Assembly (NCBI RefSeq): GCF_013394775.1 | Contig: NZ_JABXYT010000001.1 | Span: 1,812,501 to 1,876,500, forward strand | Source: Oribacterium sp. oral taxon 102 | Lineage (GTDB): Bacteria; Bacillota; Clostridia; Lachnospirales; Lachnospiraceae | Direction: 5' to 3' | Length of the DNA: 64,000 bases | In this document: positions 18,700 to 28,227 of the stretch, one piece after another | How the letters are laid out: the number at the start of each line of letters is the position of its first letter | Numbering within the stretch: position 1 is the first letter of the stretch | Program-made: the position numbers and the translations under genes | Notes under the pieces: generated by a model | Told to the model about the DNA's origin: nothing | The model's input: only the letters and a program-made list of their open reading frames with translations | The model's database searches: none

Positions 18700-18720
18700 A
18701 TCCATTCCTTACACAGCGGC

Positions 18721-20154
18721 TCAATCCTCGGATGCCGCCAGTCCCTGCAGCTTCTCCGATACGGTATTGTACCAGCGTTCGAAGCTCTCCTCCCCGGTGA
18801 GTCCCGCCTCCGCAGCCTCCATGCTCTGTCCTGCAGCGAGCCGTTCTGAAAGGAGCCTGCGGTTCTCCTCCGCCTGCTCCGACAGAATCCTGCCGACGCC
18901 CTTTCGGATCCGTCCGGCATTCTGCACCGGCGGGGTGGTATACAGCTCGTTGTCCTGTACCGTCTCCAGACCGACCTGTATCGCGTCCGTGAGCCGGATC
19001 TCCGGCACTGCCGCGAGGATCTCTGCCTCGCTTGCCGCCGTCTTCTCCACCGGGAGATATCCGGCATTGACCGCAAAGCGGATATTCTGCGTCCCGCCGG
19101 AGAGCCATTTCAGGAACTCCACTGCCGCCGCTGCCTCCGCCTTGCTTCCCTTCAGCACTGCCATCCCCGCGCCCTGCTGGATCGCGAAATCCATCCCGCC
19201 GGCAAGCTTCGGCGCCGCCAAAACCCTGCATTGAATGGGGTAGCGCTCGGTATCGCTCAGGATGACACGCTTCGGGAAGTAGCTCGCCCCTGCCGAGGAG
19301 CTCACATAGCAAAGCACATTCCCCGTCTTGATATCATCGGAATGATAGCGCGCACCGGATGCGAAATACCCCTTGATATAGGGAATATAGTAGCTCTGCC
19401 AGAGCCGCTCTGCGAGCTGCCGCGGGAAGTTTATCGCGGCGTGATCCCCCTCTCCCGCCGACAGCACATCGATGCCCAGCTGTTTCCCGCTGATATAGAG
19501 GAAATTGGGAATATCATCTCTTCCGAAAAACGCCTTGCCGTCGTTCGGCTCCGGCGTCTTCTCATCCGTCCACCGGTAATACAGCTCCGAAAGCTCCGCG
19601 ATCCCCTCCATGGTCGAGAGCTTCCCGAGCTCCGCGCCCGTCTCTTCCGAGAAACGCTCCCAGTCAGTCTCATTGAGATAGAGTACCTCCGTCGACTTCG
19701 CAAGCGGCAGGATCTTGATGTCCTTCCGGCTGCCGGAGAGCATCCCCTCCGAGAGGTAGCTGTCTACGAAGCGCTCCAGCTCCGCGCCCGTGAAATAGGG
19801 CGCCAGATTCTCCAGCATCCCCCGTTTATCCAGCCGGTTCGCCAGCCCGCTGTAGCACATAATGATATTCGGCAGCTCCCCGCTGACCGGATGGTTCTCC
19901 ATGATCGCGCTGATATCATTCTCCAGATCGAAAAGAGAGCCGGAGCAGACCGCATCGACCTCGATGCCATGCTTCCGTCCTTCCCCCTCATTGTACTGCT
20001 TCAGGGCAGCGTCCAGACTTTTCTTCTGTTCTCCTTTATAATAATGCCAAAGCGTGATTTTTTCCACTGTTCCTGTTTCCCGCCTTCCCGCATGTCCGCA
20101 GGCGACGAGCGCCCCCGACAGCAAAAGAAGCGCGAGCACCCTGATTCTCCTCAT
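18721..20154 (-). CDS. Extracellular solute-binding lipoprotein
   Basis: A 477-residue family 1 (sugar-type) ABC solute-binding protein. The signal peptide ends in the lipobox LVAC with Cys19 as the lipidation site. The mature start ITLWHYYKGEQKKSLDAALKQYNE is typical of this fold. A GGGAGG ribosome site lies seven nt before ATG 20154. No permease or ATPase genes are adjacent; the next gene is a diguanylate cyclase. That suggests a periplasmic-type ligand sensor for the cyclase, not a transporter part. The ligand is unknown. Confidence 0.88.
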   Translation of the reverse strand: MRRIRVLALLLLSGALVACGHAGRRETGTVEKITLWHYYKGEQKKSLDAALKQYNEGEGRKHGIEVDAVCSGSLFDLENDISAIMENHPVSGELPNIIMCYSGLANRLDKRGMLENLAPYFTGAELERFVDSYLSEGMLSGSRKDIKILPLAKSTEVLYLNETDWERFSEETGAELGKLSTMEGIAELSELYYRWTDEKTPEPNDGKAFFGRDDIPNFLYISGKQLGIDVLSAGEGDHAAINFPRQLAERLWQSYYIPYIKGYFASGARYHSDDIKTGNVLCYVSSSAGASYFPKRVILSDTERYPIQCRVLAAPKLAGGMDFAIQQGAGMAVLKGSKAEAAAAVEFLKWLSGGTQNIRFAVNAGYLPVEKTAASEAEILAAVPEIRLTDAIQVGLETVQDNELYTTPPVQNAGRIRKGVGRILSEQAEENRRLLSERLAAGQSMEAAEAGLTGEESFERWYNTVSEKLQGLAASED

Positions 20155-20191
20155 TGCAGTCCTCCCGAAAGTCCTATCTATTCCCTACTCA

Positions 20192-20219
20192 TTATCGGCA
20201 GAAAATGCAGCGCGGATAA
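20192..20219 (-). promoter_or_regulatory. Sigma-D/sigma-28-like promoter of the solute-binding protein/cyclase pair
   Basis: On the minus strand TTAT (20216-20219) and GCCGATAA (20192-20199) are 16 bp apart. GCCGATAA equals the flagellar sigma-28 -10 consensus. The leader would be about 30 nt. Confidence 0.6.
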
Positions 20220-20269
20220 GCAAAGAGCAACTTCCCCGCCGAAAAACAGAGGGACAGGCAAAAAAGGGA

Positions 20270-20298
20270 TTGACAGCTATCCGGGCTTTTGCTATGAT
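20270..20298 (+). promoter_or_regulatory. tRNA-Leu promoter
   Basis: TTGACA (20270-20275) and TATGAT (20293-20298) with 17-bp spacing, ending 11 bp before the tRNA. Confidence 0.85.
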
Positions 20299-20309
20299 AC
20301 ATGCTGTTC

Positions 20310-20393
20310 GCGGGAATGCTGGAATTGGCAGACAGGCAAGACTAAGGATCTTGTGTCCGATAGGACGTGTGGGTTCAAGTCCCACTTCCCGCA
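20310..20393 (+). tRNA. tRNA-Leu, anticodon AAG
   Basis: An 84-nt class II tRNA. The acceptor GCGGGAA (20310-20316) pairs with TTCCCGC (20386-20392), with A73 at 20393. The anticodon stem CAAGA/TCTTG encloses the loop CTAAGGA, with anticodon AAG at 20344-20346. It has a long variable arm and a GTGGG-TTCAAGT-CCCAC T arm. CCA is not encoded. An A at position 34 is unusual for bacterial leucine tRNA; it may be converted to inosine. Confidence 0.92.
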
Positions 20394-20400
20394 GTATGAA

Positions 20401-20425
20401 GCCTCATCAGAAGATGGGGCTTTTT
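20401..20425 (+). terminator. tRNA-Leu terminator
   Basis: GCCTCATC pairs with GATGGGGC (one G-T pair) around an AGAA loop, followed by five T. Confidence 0.85.
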
Positions 20426-20513
20426 ACTGTATAAGTCCCCTGTCAGGCGGACGAACGCGAGGCAGGCTTGTTTGCACGAGCGTTCGGACATTTGACGGGA
20501 CAGCAGGCATATC

Positions 20514-20765
20514 TCAGGCAGCCTCGGCAGAGAGCGTTCTCTCCACGATAATATCCTCCATCCGGACATCGAAGAGACGGCTCAATGCGAAGAGATTGTC
20601 CAGGCTTGGCAGCGCCTTCCCCTGCTGCCACTTGTACACTGCCTGTGGTTCCTGAAAGCCCATCAGGACGGCAATCTCCCGCACCTTGAAGCCTCTCTTC
20701 TTTCGAAGCTCCTCTATCCTTTTTCCTGTCTTCTCCACATCGATCACAGGATACCGAAAACGCAT
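20514..20765 (-). CDS. Small XRE-family helix-turn-helix regulator
   Basis: An 83-residue protein that is almost only a lambda-repressor-like HTH domain: IEELRKKRGFKVREIAVLMG, then QAVYKWQQGKALPSLDNL, the recognition region, then LSRLFDVRMEDIIV. AAAGGA lies six nt before the start. A TTGCTT-17-TAAAAT promoter overlaps the terminator of the pilus operon, so it is probably transcribed alone. Its targets are unknown; the nearest candidates are the tRNA-Leu/cyclase side or the pilus operon. Confidence 0.88.
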   Translation of the reverse strand: MRFRYPVIDVEKTGKRIEELRKKRGFKVREIAVLMGFQEPQAVYKWQQGKALPSLDNLFALSRLFDVRMEDIIVERTLSAEAA

Positions 20766-20805
20766 AGTTCATCCTTTCCTCCGCCAAAAGCGGCGCTACA
20801 CTGGG

Positions 20806-20834
20806 ATTTTATGTGATTTTCTCCCGAAAAGCAA
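20806..20834 (-). promoter_or_regulatory. Candidate promoter of the XRE regulator
   Basis: On the minus strand TTGCTT (20829-20834) and TAAAAT (20806-20811) are 17 bp apart, about 40 bp before the start codon. Confidence 0.45.
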
Positions 20835-20863
20835 CCGGAATCGCCATTTCCGGCGAATCCGGT
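20834..20863 (-). terminator. Terminator of the pilus operon
   Basis: A 12-bp stem with one mismatch (20834-20845 with 20852-20863) and a 6-nt loop lies 30 bp after the stop of the giant pilin-like gene. A TTTT run follows on either strand. Confidence 0.65.
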
Positions 20864-20893
20864 CTTTTCATTTCCGCAGGGAATCTCCCTGCT

Positions 20894-23800
20894 CTACGGC
20901 GCGGGAAGGTACCAGTCCCCGGCATAATACAGCGGGATGCGCTGCCCCGTCTCATCCGTAAAGCCCGTCCAGATTTCATACGGGTATGCCTGTCCCGTCA
21001 GCATCCCATCCGCGGGATGGGTATTCTCCGAGGAAACGAGGCTCCGCTGTCCGTCCTGATTCAGATCGCCGAGGCGCGCGGCGTCGAGCGCAGGCAGCTG
21101 CCTCGGATCATTCACAGGCAGGCTGCCGATTCCGGCGAGATCAGGATTCAGCAGAGCGAGATAGCCCGTCCCGTCTGCTGTCACAAGCTGCGAAGCATCT
21201 GAGAGATTCCCGAGTATCCCGCCCTTTTTATAATCTCCCTGACTGCTCGCGGCATTGTCCGAAAGCTTTCCGGCAAAGTAGCAGCTCCGGATCGAGAGAC
21301 GGGTTCCGTCGACCTCTCCGACCAGCCCTCCGGAACGGGACCGGTATGCGGCTCTGTGGTTATAGATCGATGCCGTGCTGAAGCACTCCACGAGCTCCAG
21401 CTGCCCGCCGCTCACCGTTCCGAGCAGTCCGCCGACCTCCTTCCTGCCGATCTGCCCGTAATACTCCCCCTGCTGCTCCGCATCCGGCCCCTCGGGCACG
21501 GCAGTCTTCTCCCCATACTGTCCGTTTACCGTATGCCCTGAGACATAGGACTTCTCGATCTGCGGCGCGGCAGCGCTATCCCCCGCCCTGTGCGCATCCG
21601 CGTTCAGGCGGAGACTTCCGAAAAGCCCGCCGTTGGCTGATGCCCAGCTCCCTGCCGTATAGACCGCGGCGCCCGTGAAGCTGTCCGTCAGCAGAAGCTC
21701 TCGGATATTCGCTGCTGTCCCGACCAGTCCGCCGGCATTGCCCTGCGCCAGCGAAAGCACTCTGGCATCGGGGCTGTTCACTGCGCAGCCCTCGATCCGG
21801 AGGCTGCCGGACACGCTGCCCAGAAGTCCTCCGGCGCTGTCCTCGCTGTTTCCTGTACTCTCCTTTCGGATCCTAAGCCTCGGCGCGGAAAGCGCGCTGT
21901 TTTTCAGAACCGCGCTCTCCGTGATCTTTCCGGCAAGCCCGCCCACATTCTGTATCCCGCTGACCTGCACCTCTCTGTCCGCCGTTACGCGGGTATTCTC
22001 TATGGAAAGCAGACCGGATCTTCCGACCAGAGCCCCGGCAGAGAGGCTTTTGCTCGTGCGGATCGAGATGCGGTCTGCGTGCAATGCAGAATCCGTGATC
22101 TCCACTGTTCCCTCGCTGTACCCCACGAAGCCGCCGCAGTAGTTATCCGCTGCGAGCGTAAGCGCGCTTCCTCCGTTGTCAATGCTGACCTTTCGGATCG
22201 TAAGGCAGCTCCCTGCCTTTACCGTCGCAGCAAGCGCCGCAGCATTCGTCGTGCTGCCGACCGTTATATTCTGAATACGAAGATCGGAAAGCACAAAGTC
22301 CCTCTGTATACTGGCAAAAAGAGCGGTATTGCTGCCGGTATGACTGTATGCTGCAATCTCCAATCCGTAAATCGTATGTCCCTTCCCGTCATAGCGCGCG
22401 AGTCTTCCGTCGATCTCGAGCGGACAGAAAGCGCCCTTTTCCGTCACCGTAGTCCAGCTGTTCCAATGGATGCTGGAGGATTCCTTTTGCTGCTCCATCT
22501 CCTGCACATAGGGATCATACTTATTGTTCAGTCTCACCCTTTCCCCGGGACTTTTGTACCAATTCGGATCGCTCCAGATAATGTCGCAGTCCTGCTCCGC
22601 CTCCACTACCGTAAATTTAGCGAGATCCTCCGGCGGAATCCGGTTCAAAGAGGAGCCGCGTTCGTTCAGATTCTCCAGATGGCGGGAATTGCTGATAATT
22701 GCCTTGTAATGGTTCGGACTGCCGTCCTCCAGCTTTTCCACCCGTTCAAACAGACTGTTATACCTTTCCTCCGGGCTGTACGCAAGCTCCGTTACCTTGT
22801 CATTTTCACTCCCCTTTGCTACGGAAATGAAAATATTTTCTCCGGGATAGAATTTGCCGCCGGTCACTCCATGGAAATCTCCCGCTCTCCGCGAAAGATT
22901 ATCCAGAGAAATACGGAAGCGGTTCGGATCGTCCGCATCCTGCACCATGCTTGTATCCAGCTGCGAAGCCCATCCCACCCTTTCTCCCTTCTCATCCATC
23001 AACCAGCATTTTTTATACTGCGGATTCTTATCGATGTAGAGGTAATAGGTTCTTCCGCTCTGCTCTCCCCGGATCCGAATCGAGAATGCGCTTTCCCGAT
23101 CCTCGGCATTGTAATGCAGCATCAGCCGGTTCCCATTCTCGATCCGAAGCTGCTCCTCCCAATCCCCGTAAAAGGCAATTCTCGTCACCGCATCGGGTCT
23201 TAGGCTCTCGAGCCCTTCTAAATCTCCGCTCCCCCGCTCTTCCCTCGGAAGCTTCGTTCGGTTCCGAAGCGGATAATCCGTCCCGTTCTCATAGCGTCTG
23301 GTAAAACTGCTCAGGCTCTCCCCGGACTTTCCCCGAAGCTCCTGGAAGCCCGTCTTCCCGAACGCGCTCTGCGGAAGGGCTATGCCGCCGCCGACATAGC
23401 CGGCTTGATCGGTATAGCTGATCCCCGTGAGACAGAGGTTGTTCCGGGAAGCGCCGGACAGCGCGCTGTCCGCCCTGCCGAGGAATGCCCCGCGGAGCGC
23501 GGAGCCTGTCCCGAATATCCGTCCGATCACATAATTATCCCTTAGACGAAGCCCTGCCGAAAGCCCCAGACGTCCGACCGCACCGCCGCTGCTGCTCTCA
23601 CCTGTGCTCCCGCTGCTCTTCACGGAGCCCGCGGAAAAGCAGTCCGTCAGCTCCATACAGGCATCGCCGTCCGCCGTGCCGAGCAGTCCGCCGCTGCTGC
23701 GCCGCCCATAGACATTGTAGCCGCCCCTCTTCTCCACATAGATCTCCGAGGCGGAAAGCGCGGCAAGCTTCGGATTCCCTGCCTCTATGCTGCCGGAAAG

Positions 23801-26800
23801 CCCTACCGCTGCACTGTCCTGAAAGACATGCTCTCCGGTGTGCCCGCCGCTGTAACAGCGCAGCAGCGCGGAGGCATTGTCCTTTTTCTGATTTGCAGAG
23901 ACATGCAGCGCCCCGGCAAGCCCGCCGGCACTGCCGCCGTTCCGTGCATCGACATAGACGGATGCCGCTCCATCCTCGATCCGGATACGCACGCCGCTGC
24001 TGCCGTTCCTTCCCCCGACGAGAGATCCGACCAGCCCGCCGGCACTGTCCTCCCCGCCGCGTCCCAGCGTAAGAACAATCGCCTGCTCTCCATAGGCGAG
24101 ACAGCGCTGAAAATGCAGATCCGTCCCCCGGGACACGCCGAGGAAGCCCCCGGCACAGCCGGAAACACCCGCTGCACCGATGCCGTCGTCCGTTTCCGGC
24201 TCCGCGGAGCCTGTCCCTCCCAGTGAAACAACCAGCATTCTGCCCGTCTCAGCGTTTGCCGCCGCGCTTCTCGCCTCGTCGCTCCGGACAATGCAGTCCT
24301 CGAAGCGCAGACTGCTGTTAGAGCTCGAATAGGTATAGCCAACCATTCCGCCGGCATGTCCCTCCGCAAAAATCCTAGGATTTTCCACCAGCACATGGGA
24401 GAGCAGAAGCTGATTGCTGCTCTGATTAAGCCCTGCCAGCGCTCCGGCATGCCGCCCCCGCGCTTCCACATCAAGGAGCGCCAGATTACAGATCTCCAGC
24501 TTCGGCTGTGTGTCTCCCAGATAGCGGAAGAGCCCCATTGCCTCTGATTCCTCTGTCGGAAGTGCCGCCGCATCACCCGCCCCCTCCAGGGCTGCCGATT
24601 GCAGCCTGAGGTCGGAGATCGTGTGGCCGTTGCCGCTGTAGCAGTGCAGGCTCTCATTCCGGATGCCGAAAAAAGCGCCCGCTGCAGAGAGTGCCTTCCC
24701 GTCCCCCGCAGCATAGATCCTGAGTACTGTGCTCGCCGTCAGACCGCGCCGGTTCCTGATCTCGTCAAAGAACCCCGCCCTCCCGTCCTTTGAGACAGCA
24801 TAGAGTGCCTCGATCTGCTCTGCCCATGTTTTCTTCCCGTCCGGAAGCTCCGATACCCTGCCGTCCAGATTCTGCAAATGCCGGAGGCTCGCAATATAGG
24901 CGATTCTCTCCTCCTCCGGTCTGTCCTTCCGCTCATAGAGGGCAGTTCTGTCAACCCGCTCCGAGCAGGCAAAAAGGCTGTTCGTCTCATCCTTATGCAT
25001 ATATTTCCGCGTTCCGAAGAAGCGGCGCAGGTGCGCCGCACTCTCTGCCCCCGTTCCGCTGTCCGGGGCTTCACCGGCCAGCGCCTGATAGAGCGCCGCC
25101 CTTTCGAGCTCGTTCAGCTCTCTCTCATAGCGCTGTTCCCCCGCTTCCTTCTCTCCCGCATAGGCATAGCCGACGAGATCGCTGCCCGGTTCAATAGAGG
25201 AAATGTCCGCAAAATGCCCATCCCCTGTCGTGATATCGTCGAGGAAGACACTGAGCTTCAGGTATCTCTGCTTCTGCTCCCCCTCCCCTGTGATGAGGAC
25301 CTCCGCTCTACTCCGCGGCGCCGCCTTTCCGCTCTGCGCATGCACGGTGCTCTCGGGCTTTCCGCTCCCAAGCGCCTTTACCTCAATCGGATACCGCTCC
25401 TTCTCTGCCTCCTTCGTCCTATCAGACAGCACCAGCGTCAGCTTCTCCTCCTCTGTATCCTCCGAAATCGGTTGGAGAATGAGGGCGGTAAGGATCGCCG
25501 CGTTGTCGAAATAGAGAAGCGTATCCGTGCTCTCCCCATCGATCGCTTCCCAGTCCCCGACATGATGACGCAGGAAATAGGGGAGCGTCCCGCTCCCTGC
25601 GGCGCTTCCCGTCTCCGTATCCAGCAGCTCTGAGATCGTCCTGTAGCTGTATTTCGCACTGTAGCGCGTGCGGAGCCACGAATCATAGGGATAGGCGAGC
25701 CGATCCTCGTTGCCGCTTCTTCCGCTCCCCTGCGCTGTGCCCGAGCCTGCAATCCGTATGTCTCCTCTCGACAGCTCCTCGATGCCGCTCTGTCCCGGCG
25801 CTACCGGCGTTCCTCCCCTCGTATTCCCGAGGATGCCGTACGCCCTGTCAAACCGGAGGTCGCCGACCTGCGCGGCAAGGCTCCCGACATAGTTCCCGTC
25901 TCCCTCCCTCCTGCTTATGCTGATGCCCGCCGCGTAGGCATTCGTGACCGTCCCTCCCTGCGCAGGGTCTATATAGCCCAGCAGGCCGCCCGCATAACGC
26001 CCGCCATACAGTGAGCCTGTCGCATACACAATATGTAAGCGAAACGGAGCGACATCCCGCACCGCACCGAGCAGCCCGCCCGCAGCGCCGGAAAATCCGC
26101 CGCCCGTCTCGGAAGGGGCAATCACATTTACGCGCCCCTGCGCCTTCTCCGGCTCCGTACTTTCCCCCGGCAGCGTATCCCGATACGTCCCGTTCAGGCT
26201 GTGCCCTGCCGTATAGCTCCGCTCTATCGTGAGACTGCCGCCCGCAGCTGCACCGAGCAGTCCGCCCGCAGCGCCTCTCTCCGATCGGACATATACGCTC
26301 GCACTGCTGTTCTCGATACGCAGCGCGCCGCGGCTCTCCCCGAGCAGCCCGCCCGCCTGCCCGTCTGCCGCAGCGATCTCCCGCTGCTCCAGTGCTTCGA
26401 GCGTTTCCTTCCGCTTCCGCCTCGACGCCTCGTCAGTCCCGTCCGGAAGGGTCCCGCCATAGTCCGAGAGATCATAGCTCTTCACGAGCACTGAATCAAC
26501 GGACAGGCTTGCCCCTGTCTCCACGACCCCCGCAAGTGCTCCGGCGTCCGCGATATCCGCCGCCTTTACGGAGAAATTCTCGAGAAGCAGGCGGGAAATC
26601 TCGCAGTCGCTTCGAACTACGCCGAAGAGACCAGCATGCTTCTCCGCGCCCCGGCTCGTGCCCATGTCGATATTTACATCCGAAATCTTATAGAAGCGTC
26701 GCTCATAGCTTTTCTCTCCGCCGTCTCCCGAGCTGTTCCCGCTCTCTCCCGCTCCCCCGGAGAAGTCTGCGTCATAGCGAAGCCGATAGGATAGATTCAG

Positions 26801-28195
26801 CGGCAGGAAGCACCCCGGCTGCATATTGCCCCGCCTGCCGGCAGCAGTGTCGATGCCGAAAAGCTCTGCGTCCTCCGGCGCACTGCTGTCCCACTCCCGC
26901 CGGATCGCCGCATTTTCCGAGAGAAAGCGCGAGAAAGAGAGATCCGCCGTCTGTTGTACCGCTACGCAGGAGACGCCTCCCTCTTTTTTCATAAAATATG
27001 CCGGCAGGCTCTCCGGCGCGAAGCCGGAGATCGTCCCGTCCAGATTCTCGAGGTGGCGGATGTCGGAGACGGTAATGTCCCGCAGCGCCTCCGTTCCGTC
27101 CGCCGTCCGCGATATCCGCCGCGCACCGAAGAGGCTGTTTACCGTGAGGGTCTGACTCCGCGGCAGATTGCTGAGCTTCCCGGATGCGCTCACCTCCGTA
27201 TAGAGCTCGATATCCTCCCCGGGAATCAGCGGCGCACTGCTCTCAATGCCGGGCACGCCGCCGCGGAACAGACTTGCAAAATGAAGGTCTGTCCCGCTTC
27301 CTGTGCTGATATCATCCAGTACCACGAGATATCGGTTGTCAAGCGCCGCCTTGAATACGTTCCGCGCTCTCCGCCCGCCGTCTGCCGTAAGCTCGAGGAT
27401 CTGCTCCGCGCCGCTCTGTACGCCCCGGATGTGAAGCTTCGTCACCGCCGTCCTGCTCTCTCCCGCAGCAGGCGCATTGCTGTCCTCCACGACCGCGTAG
27501 AGCTTCGCGCCGTTTACGAGCCGCAGTCCCGCCGTTCGGAGAAGCTGCCGCTCGACGCCGTCCGCGCTGCCGCCGTAGTAGCCGAGCATCGCGCTGCCGT
27601 TTCCCCCGGGAAACGCCCTCCGCATTTTCCGTGCAGCATCGGAGGCGGGGCTGGCTTTCGCACTTTCCAGCTCCTGCGAAAGTGTGCCGGTGCCGCTAAG
27701 ATCCTGTCCTCCCGTGAAAGCATAGCCGAGCCGCGGCGCGCGGAGCAGGCTGTCTGCGTAGAAAACATCCGTCACTGTCGCCGTCGGGAGGCTGTAGCGG
27801 ATCAGATAGGAGCCGCCTGTCCGGACATAGTCGTCGATCGCGCCGAAGGGAAGCAGCAGCCCGAGGATATCCTCCGCGTTTCCGCTCGTCTCCTCCGTGC
27901 TCACAATCACCGTATATGTCCCGTCCGCTCCGGCATAGCCGAGCCGCGCACTGCCTGCATTTTCCCGGAGCCTGTCGAGGCTGCCGTCCAGCTCGGACAG
28001 TGTCAGGTGGTTCTGCGCCGCGAGGAAAAGCTCCTTCGCGCTCCGTTCCAGCTCCATGAATTTCAGCTCTTTCCGGTACTGCACCACCGCGGTGAAGGAG
28101 AGTCCGGCCAGAATCGACAGCAGCGCGGCCGCCGCCAGCAGCTCCACCAGTGTGAACGCCAGTGCGCTTTTCAGCTTCTTCTCTATCCTGCTCAC
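20894..28195 (-). CDS. Giant 2433-residue protein with a prepilin N-terminus and GLUG-type repeats
   Basis: The N-terminus is a type IV prepilin signal: a short basic leader, SALA, then FTLVELLAAAALLSILAG with Glu at +5. The residue before the cleavage point is Ala, not the usual Gly. After a pilin-like helix come more than 2000 residues rich in Gly, Ser and Ala with many GLUG-type motifs (AGGLVG, VGGLLGTVSGG, SGGLVGEVDG), which suggest a long beta-solenoid. Three anchors recur: LDDISTG-type near residues 293, 985 and 1763, each followed by an SLF and RHLxNL motif near 378, 1105 and 1837. This marks three modules of roughly 700-770 residues. The GTG start has GGGAG seven nt upstream. It is last in the pilus operon and probably a pilus-borne adhesin. 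Confidence 0.85.
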   Translation of the reverse strand: MSRIEKKLKSALAFTLVELLAAAALLSILAGLSFTAVVQYRKELKFMELERSAKELFLAAQNHLTLSELDGSLDRLRENAGSARLGYAGADGTYTVIVSTEETSGNAEDILGLLLPFGAIDDYVRTGGSYLIRYSLPTATVTDVFYADSLLRAPRLGYAFTGGQDLSGTGTLSQELESAKASPASDAARKMRRAFPGGNGSAMLGYYGGSADGVERQLLRTAGLRLVNGAKLYAVVEDSNAPAAGESRTAVTKLHIRGVQSGAEQILELTADGGRRARNVFKAALDNRYLVVLDDISTGSGTDLHFASLFRGGVPGIESSAPLIPGEDIELYTEVSASGKLSNLPRSQTLTVNSLFGARRISRTADGTEALRDITVSDIRHLENLDGTISGFAPESLPAYFMKKEGGVSCVAVQQTADLSFSRFLSENAAIRREWDSSAPEDAELFGIDTAAGRRGNMQPGCFLPLNLSYRLRYDADFSGGAGESGNSSGDGGEKSYERRFYKISDVNIDMGTSRGAEKHAGLFGVVRSDCEISRLLLENFSVKAADIADAGALAGVVETGASLSVDSVLVKSYDLSDYGGTLPDGTDEASRRKRKETLEALEQREIAAADGQAGGLLGESRGALRIENSSASVYVRSERGAAGGLLGAAAGGSLTIERSYTAGHSLNGTYRDTLPGESTEPEKAQGRVNVIAPSETGGGFSGAAGGLLGAVRDVAPFRLHIVYATGSLYGGRYAGGLLGYIDPAQGGTVTNAYAAGISISRREGDGNYVGSLAAQVGDLRFDRAYGILGNTRGGTPVAPGQSGIEELSRGDIRIAGSGTAQGSGRSGNEDRLAYPYDSWLRTRYSAKYSYRTISELLDTETGSAAGSGTLPYFLRHHVGDWEAIDGESTDTLLYFDNAAILTALILQPISEDTEEEKLTLVLSDRTKEAEKERYPIEVKALGSGKPESTVHAQSGKAAPRSRAEVLITGEGEQKQRYLKLSVFLDDITTGDGHFADISSIEPGSDLVGYAYAGEKEAGEQRYERELNELERAALYQALAGEAPDSGTGAESAAHLRRFFGTRKYMHKDETNSLFACSERVDRTALYERKDRPEEERIAYIASLRHLQNLDGRVSELPDGKKTWAEQIEALYAVSKDGRAGFFDEIRNRRGLTASTVLRIYAAGDGKALSAAGAFFGIRNESLHCYSGNGHTISDLRLQSAALEGAGDAAALPTEESEAMGLFRYLGDTQPKLEICNLALLDVEARGRHAGALAGLNQSSNQLLLSHVLVENPRIFAEGHAGGMVGYTYSSSNSSLRFEDCIVRSDEARSAAANAETGRMLVVSLGGTGSAEPETDDGIGAAGVSGCAGGFLGVSRGTDLHFQRCLAYGEQAIVLTLGRGGEDSAGGLVGSLVGGRNGSSGVRIRIEDGAASVYVDARNGGSAGGLAGALHVSANQKKDNASALLRCYSGGHTGEHVFQDSAAVGLSGSIEAGNPKLAALSASEIYVEKRGGYNVYGRRSSGGLLGTADGDACMELTDCFSAGSVKSSGSTGESSSGGAVGRLGLSAGLRLRDNYVIGRIFGTGSALRGAFLGRADSALSGASRNNLCLTGISYTDQAGYVGGGIALPQSAFGKTGFQELRGKSGESLSSFTRRYENGTDYPLRNRTKLPREERGSGDLEGLESLRPDAVTRIAFYGDWEEQLRIENGNRLMLHYNAEDRESAFSIRIRGEQSGRTYYLYIDKNPQYKKCWLMDEKGERVGWASQLDTSMVQDADDPNRFRISLDNLSRRAGDFHGVTGGKFYPGENIFISVAKGSENDKVTELAYSPEERYNSLFERVEKLEDGSPNHYKAIISNSRHLENLNERGSSLNRIPPEDLAKFTVVEAEQDCDIIWSDPNWYKSPGERVRLNNKYDPYVQEMEQQKESSSIHWNSWTTVTEKGAFCPLEIDGRLARYDGKGHTIYGLEIAAYSHTGSNTALFASIQRDFVLSDLRIQNITVGSTTNAAALAATVKAGSCLTIRKVSIDNGGSALTLAADNYCGGFVGYSEGTVEITDSALHADRISIRTSKSLSAGALVGRSGLLSIENTRVTADREVQVSGIQNVGGLAGKITESAVLKNSALSAPRLRIRKESTGNSEDSAGGLLGSVSGSLRIEGCAVNSPDARVLSLAQGNAGGLVGTAANIRELLLTDSFTGAAVYTAGSWASANGGLFGSLRLNADAHRAGDSAAAPQIEKSYVSGHTVNGQYGEKTAVPEGPDAEQQGEYYGQIGRKEVGGLLGTVSGGQLELVECFSTASIYNHRAAYRSRSGGLVGEVDGTRLSIRSCYFAGKLSDNAASSQGDYKKGGILGNLSDASQLVTADGTGYLALLNPDLAGIGSLPVNDPRQLPALDAARLGDLNQDGQRSLVSSENTHPADGMLTGQAYPYEIWTGFTDETGQRIPLYYAGDWYLPAP

Positions 28196-28227
28196 CTGTT
28201 TTCTCCCTCTCTCCCAAGCGGGGTATC

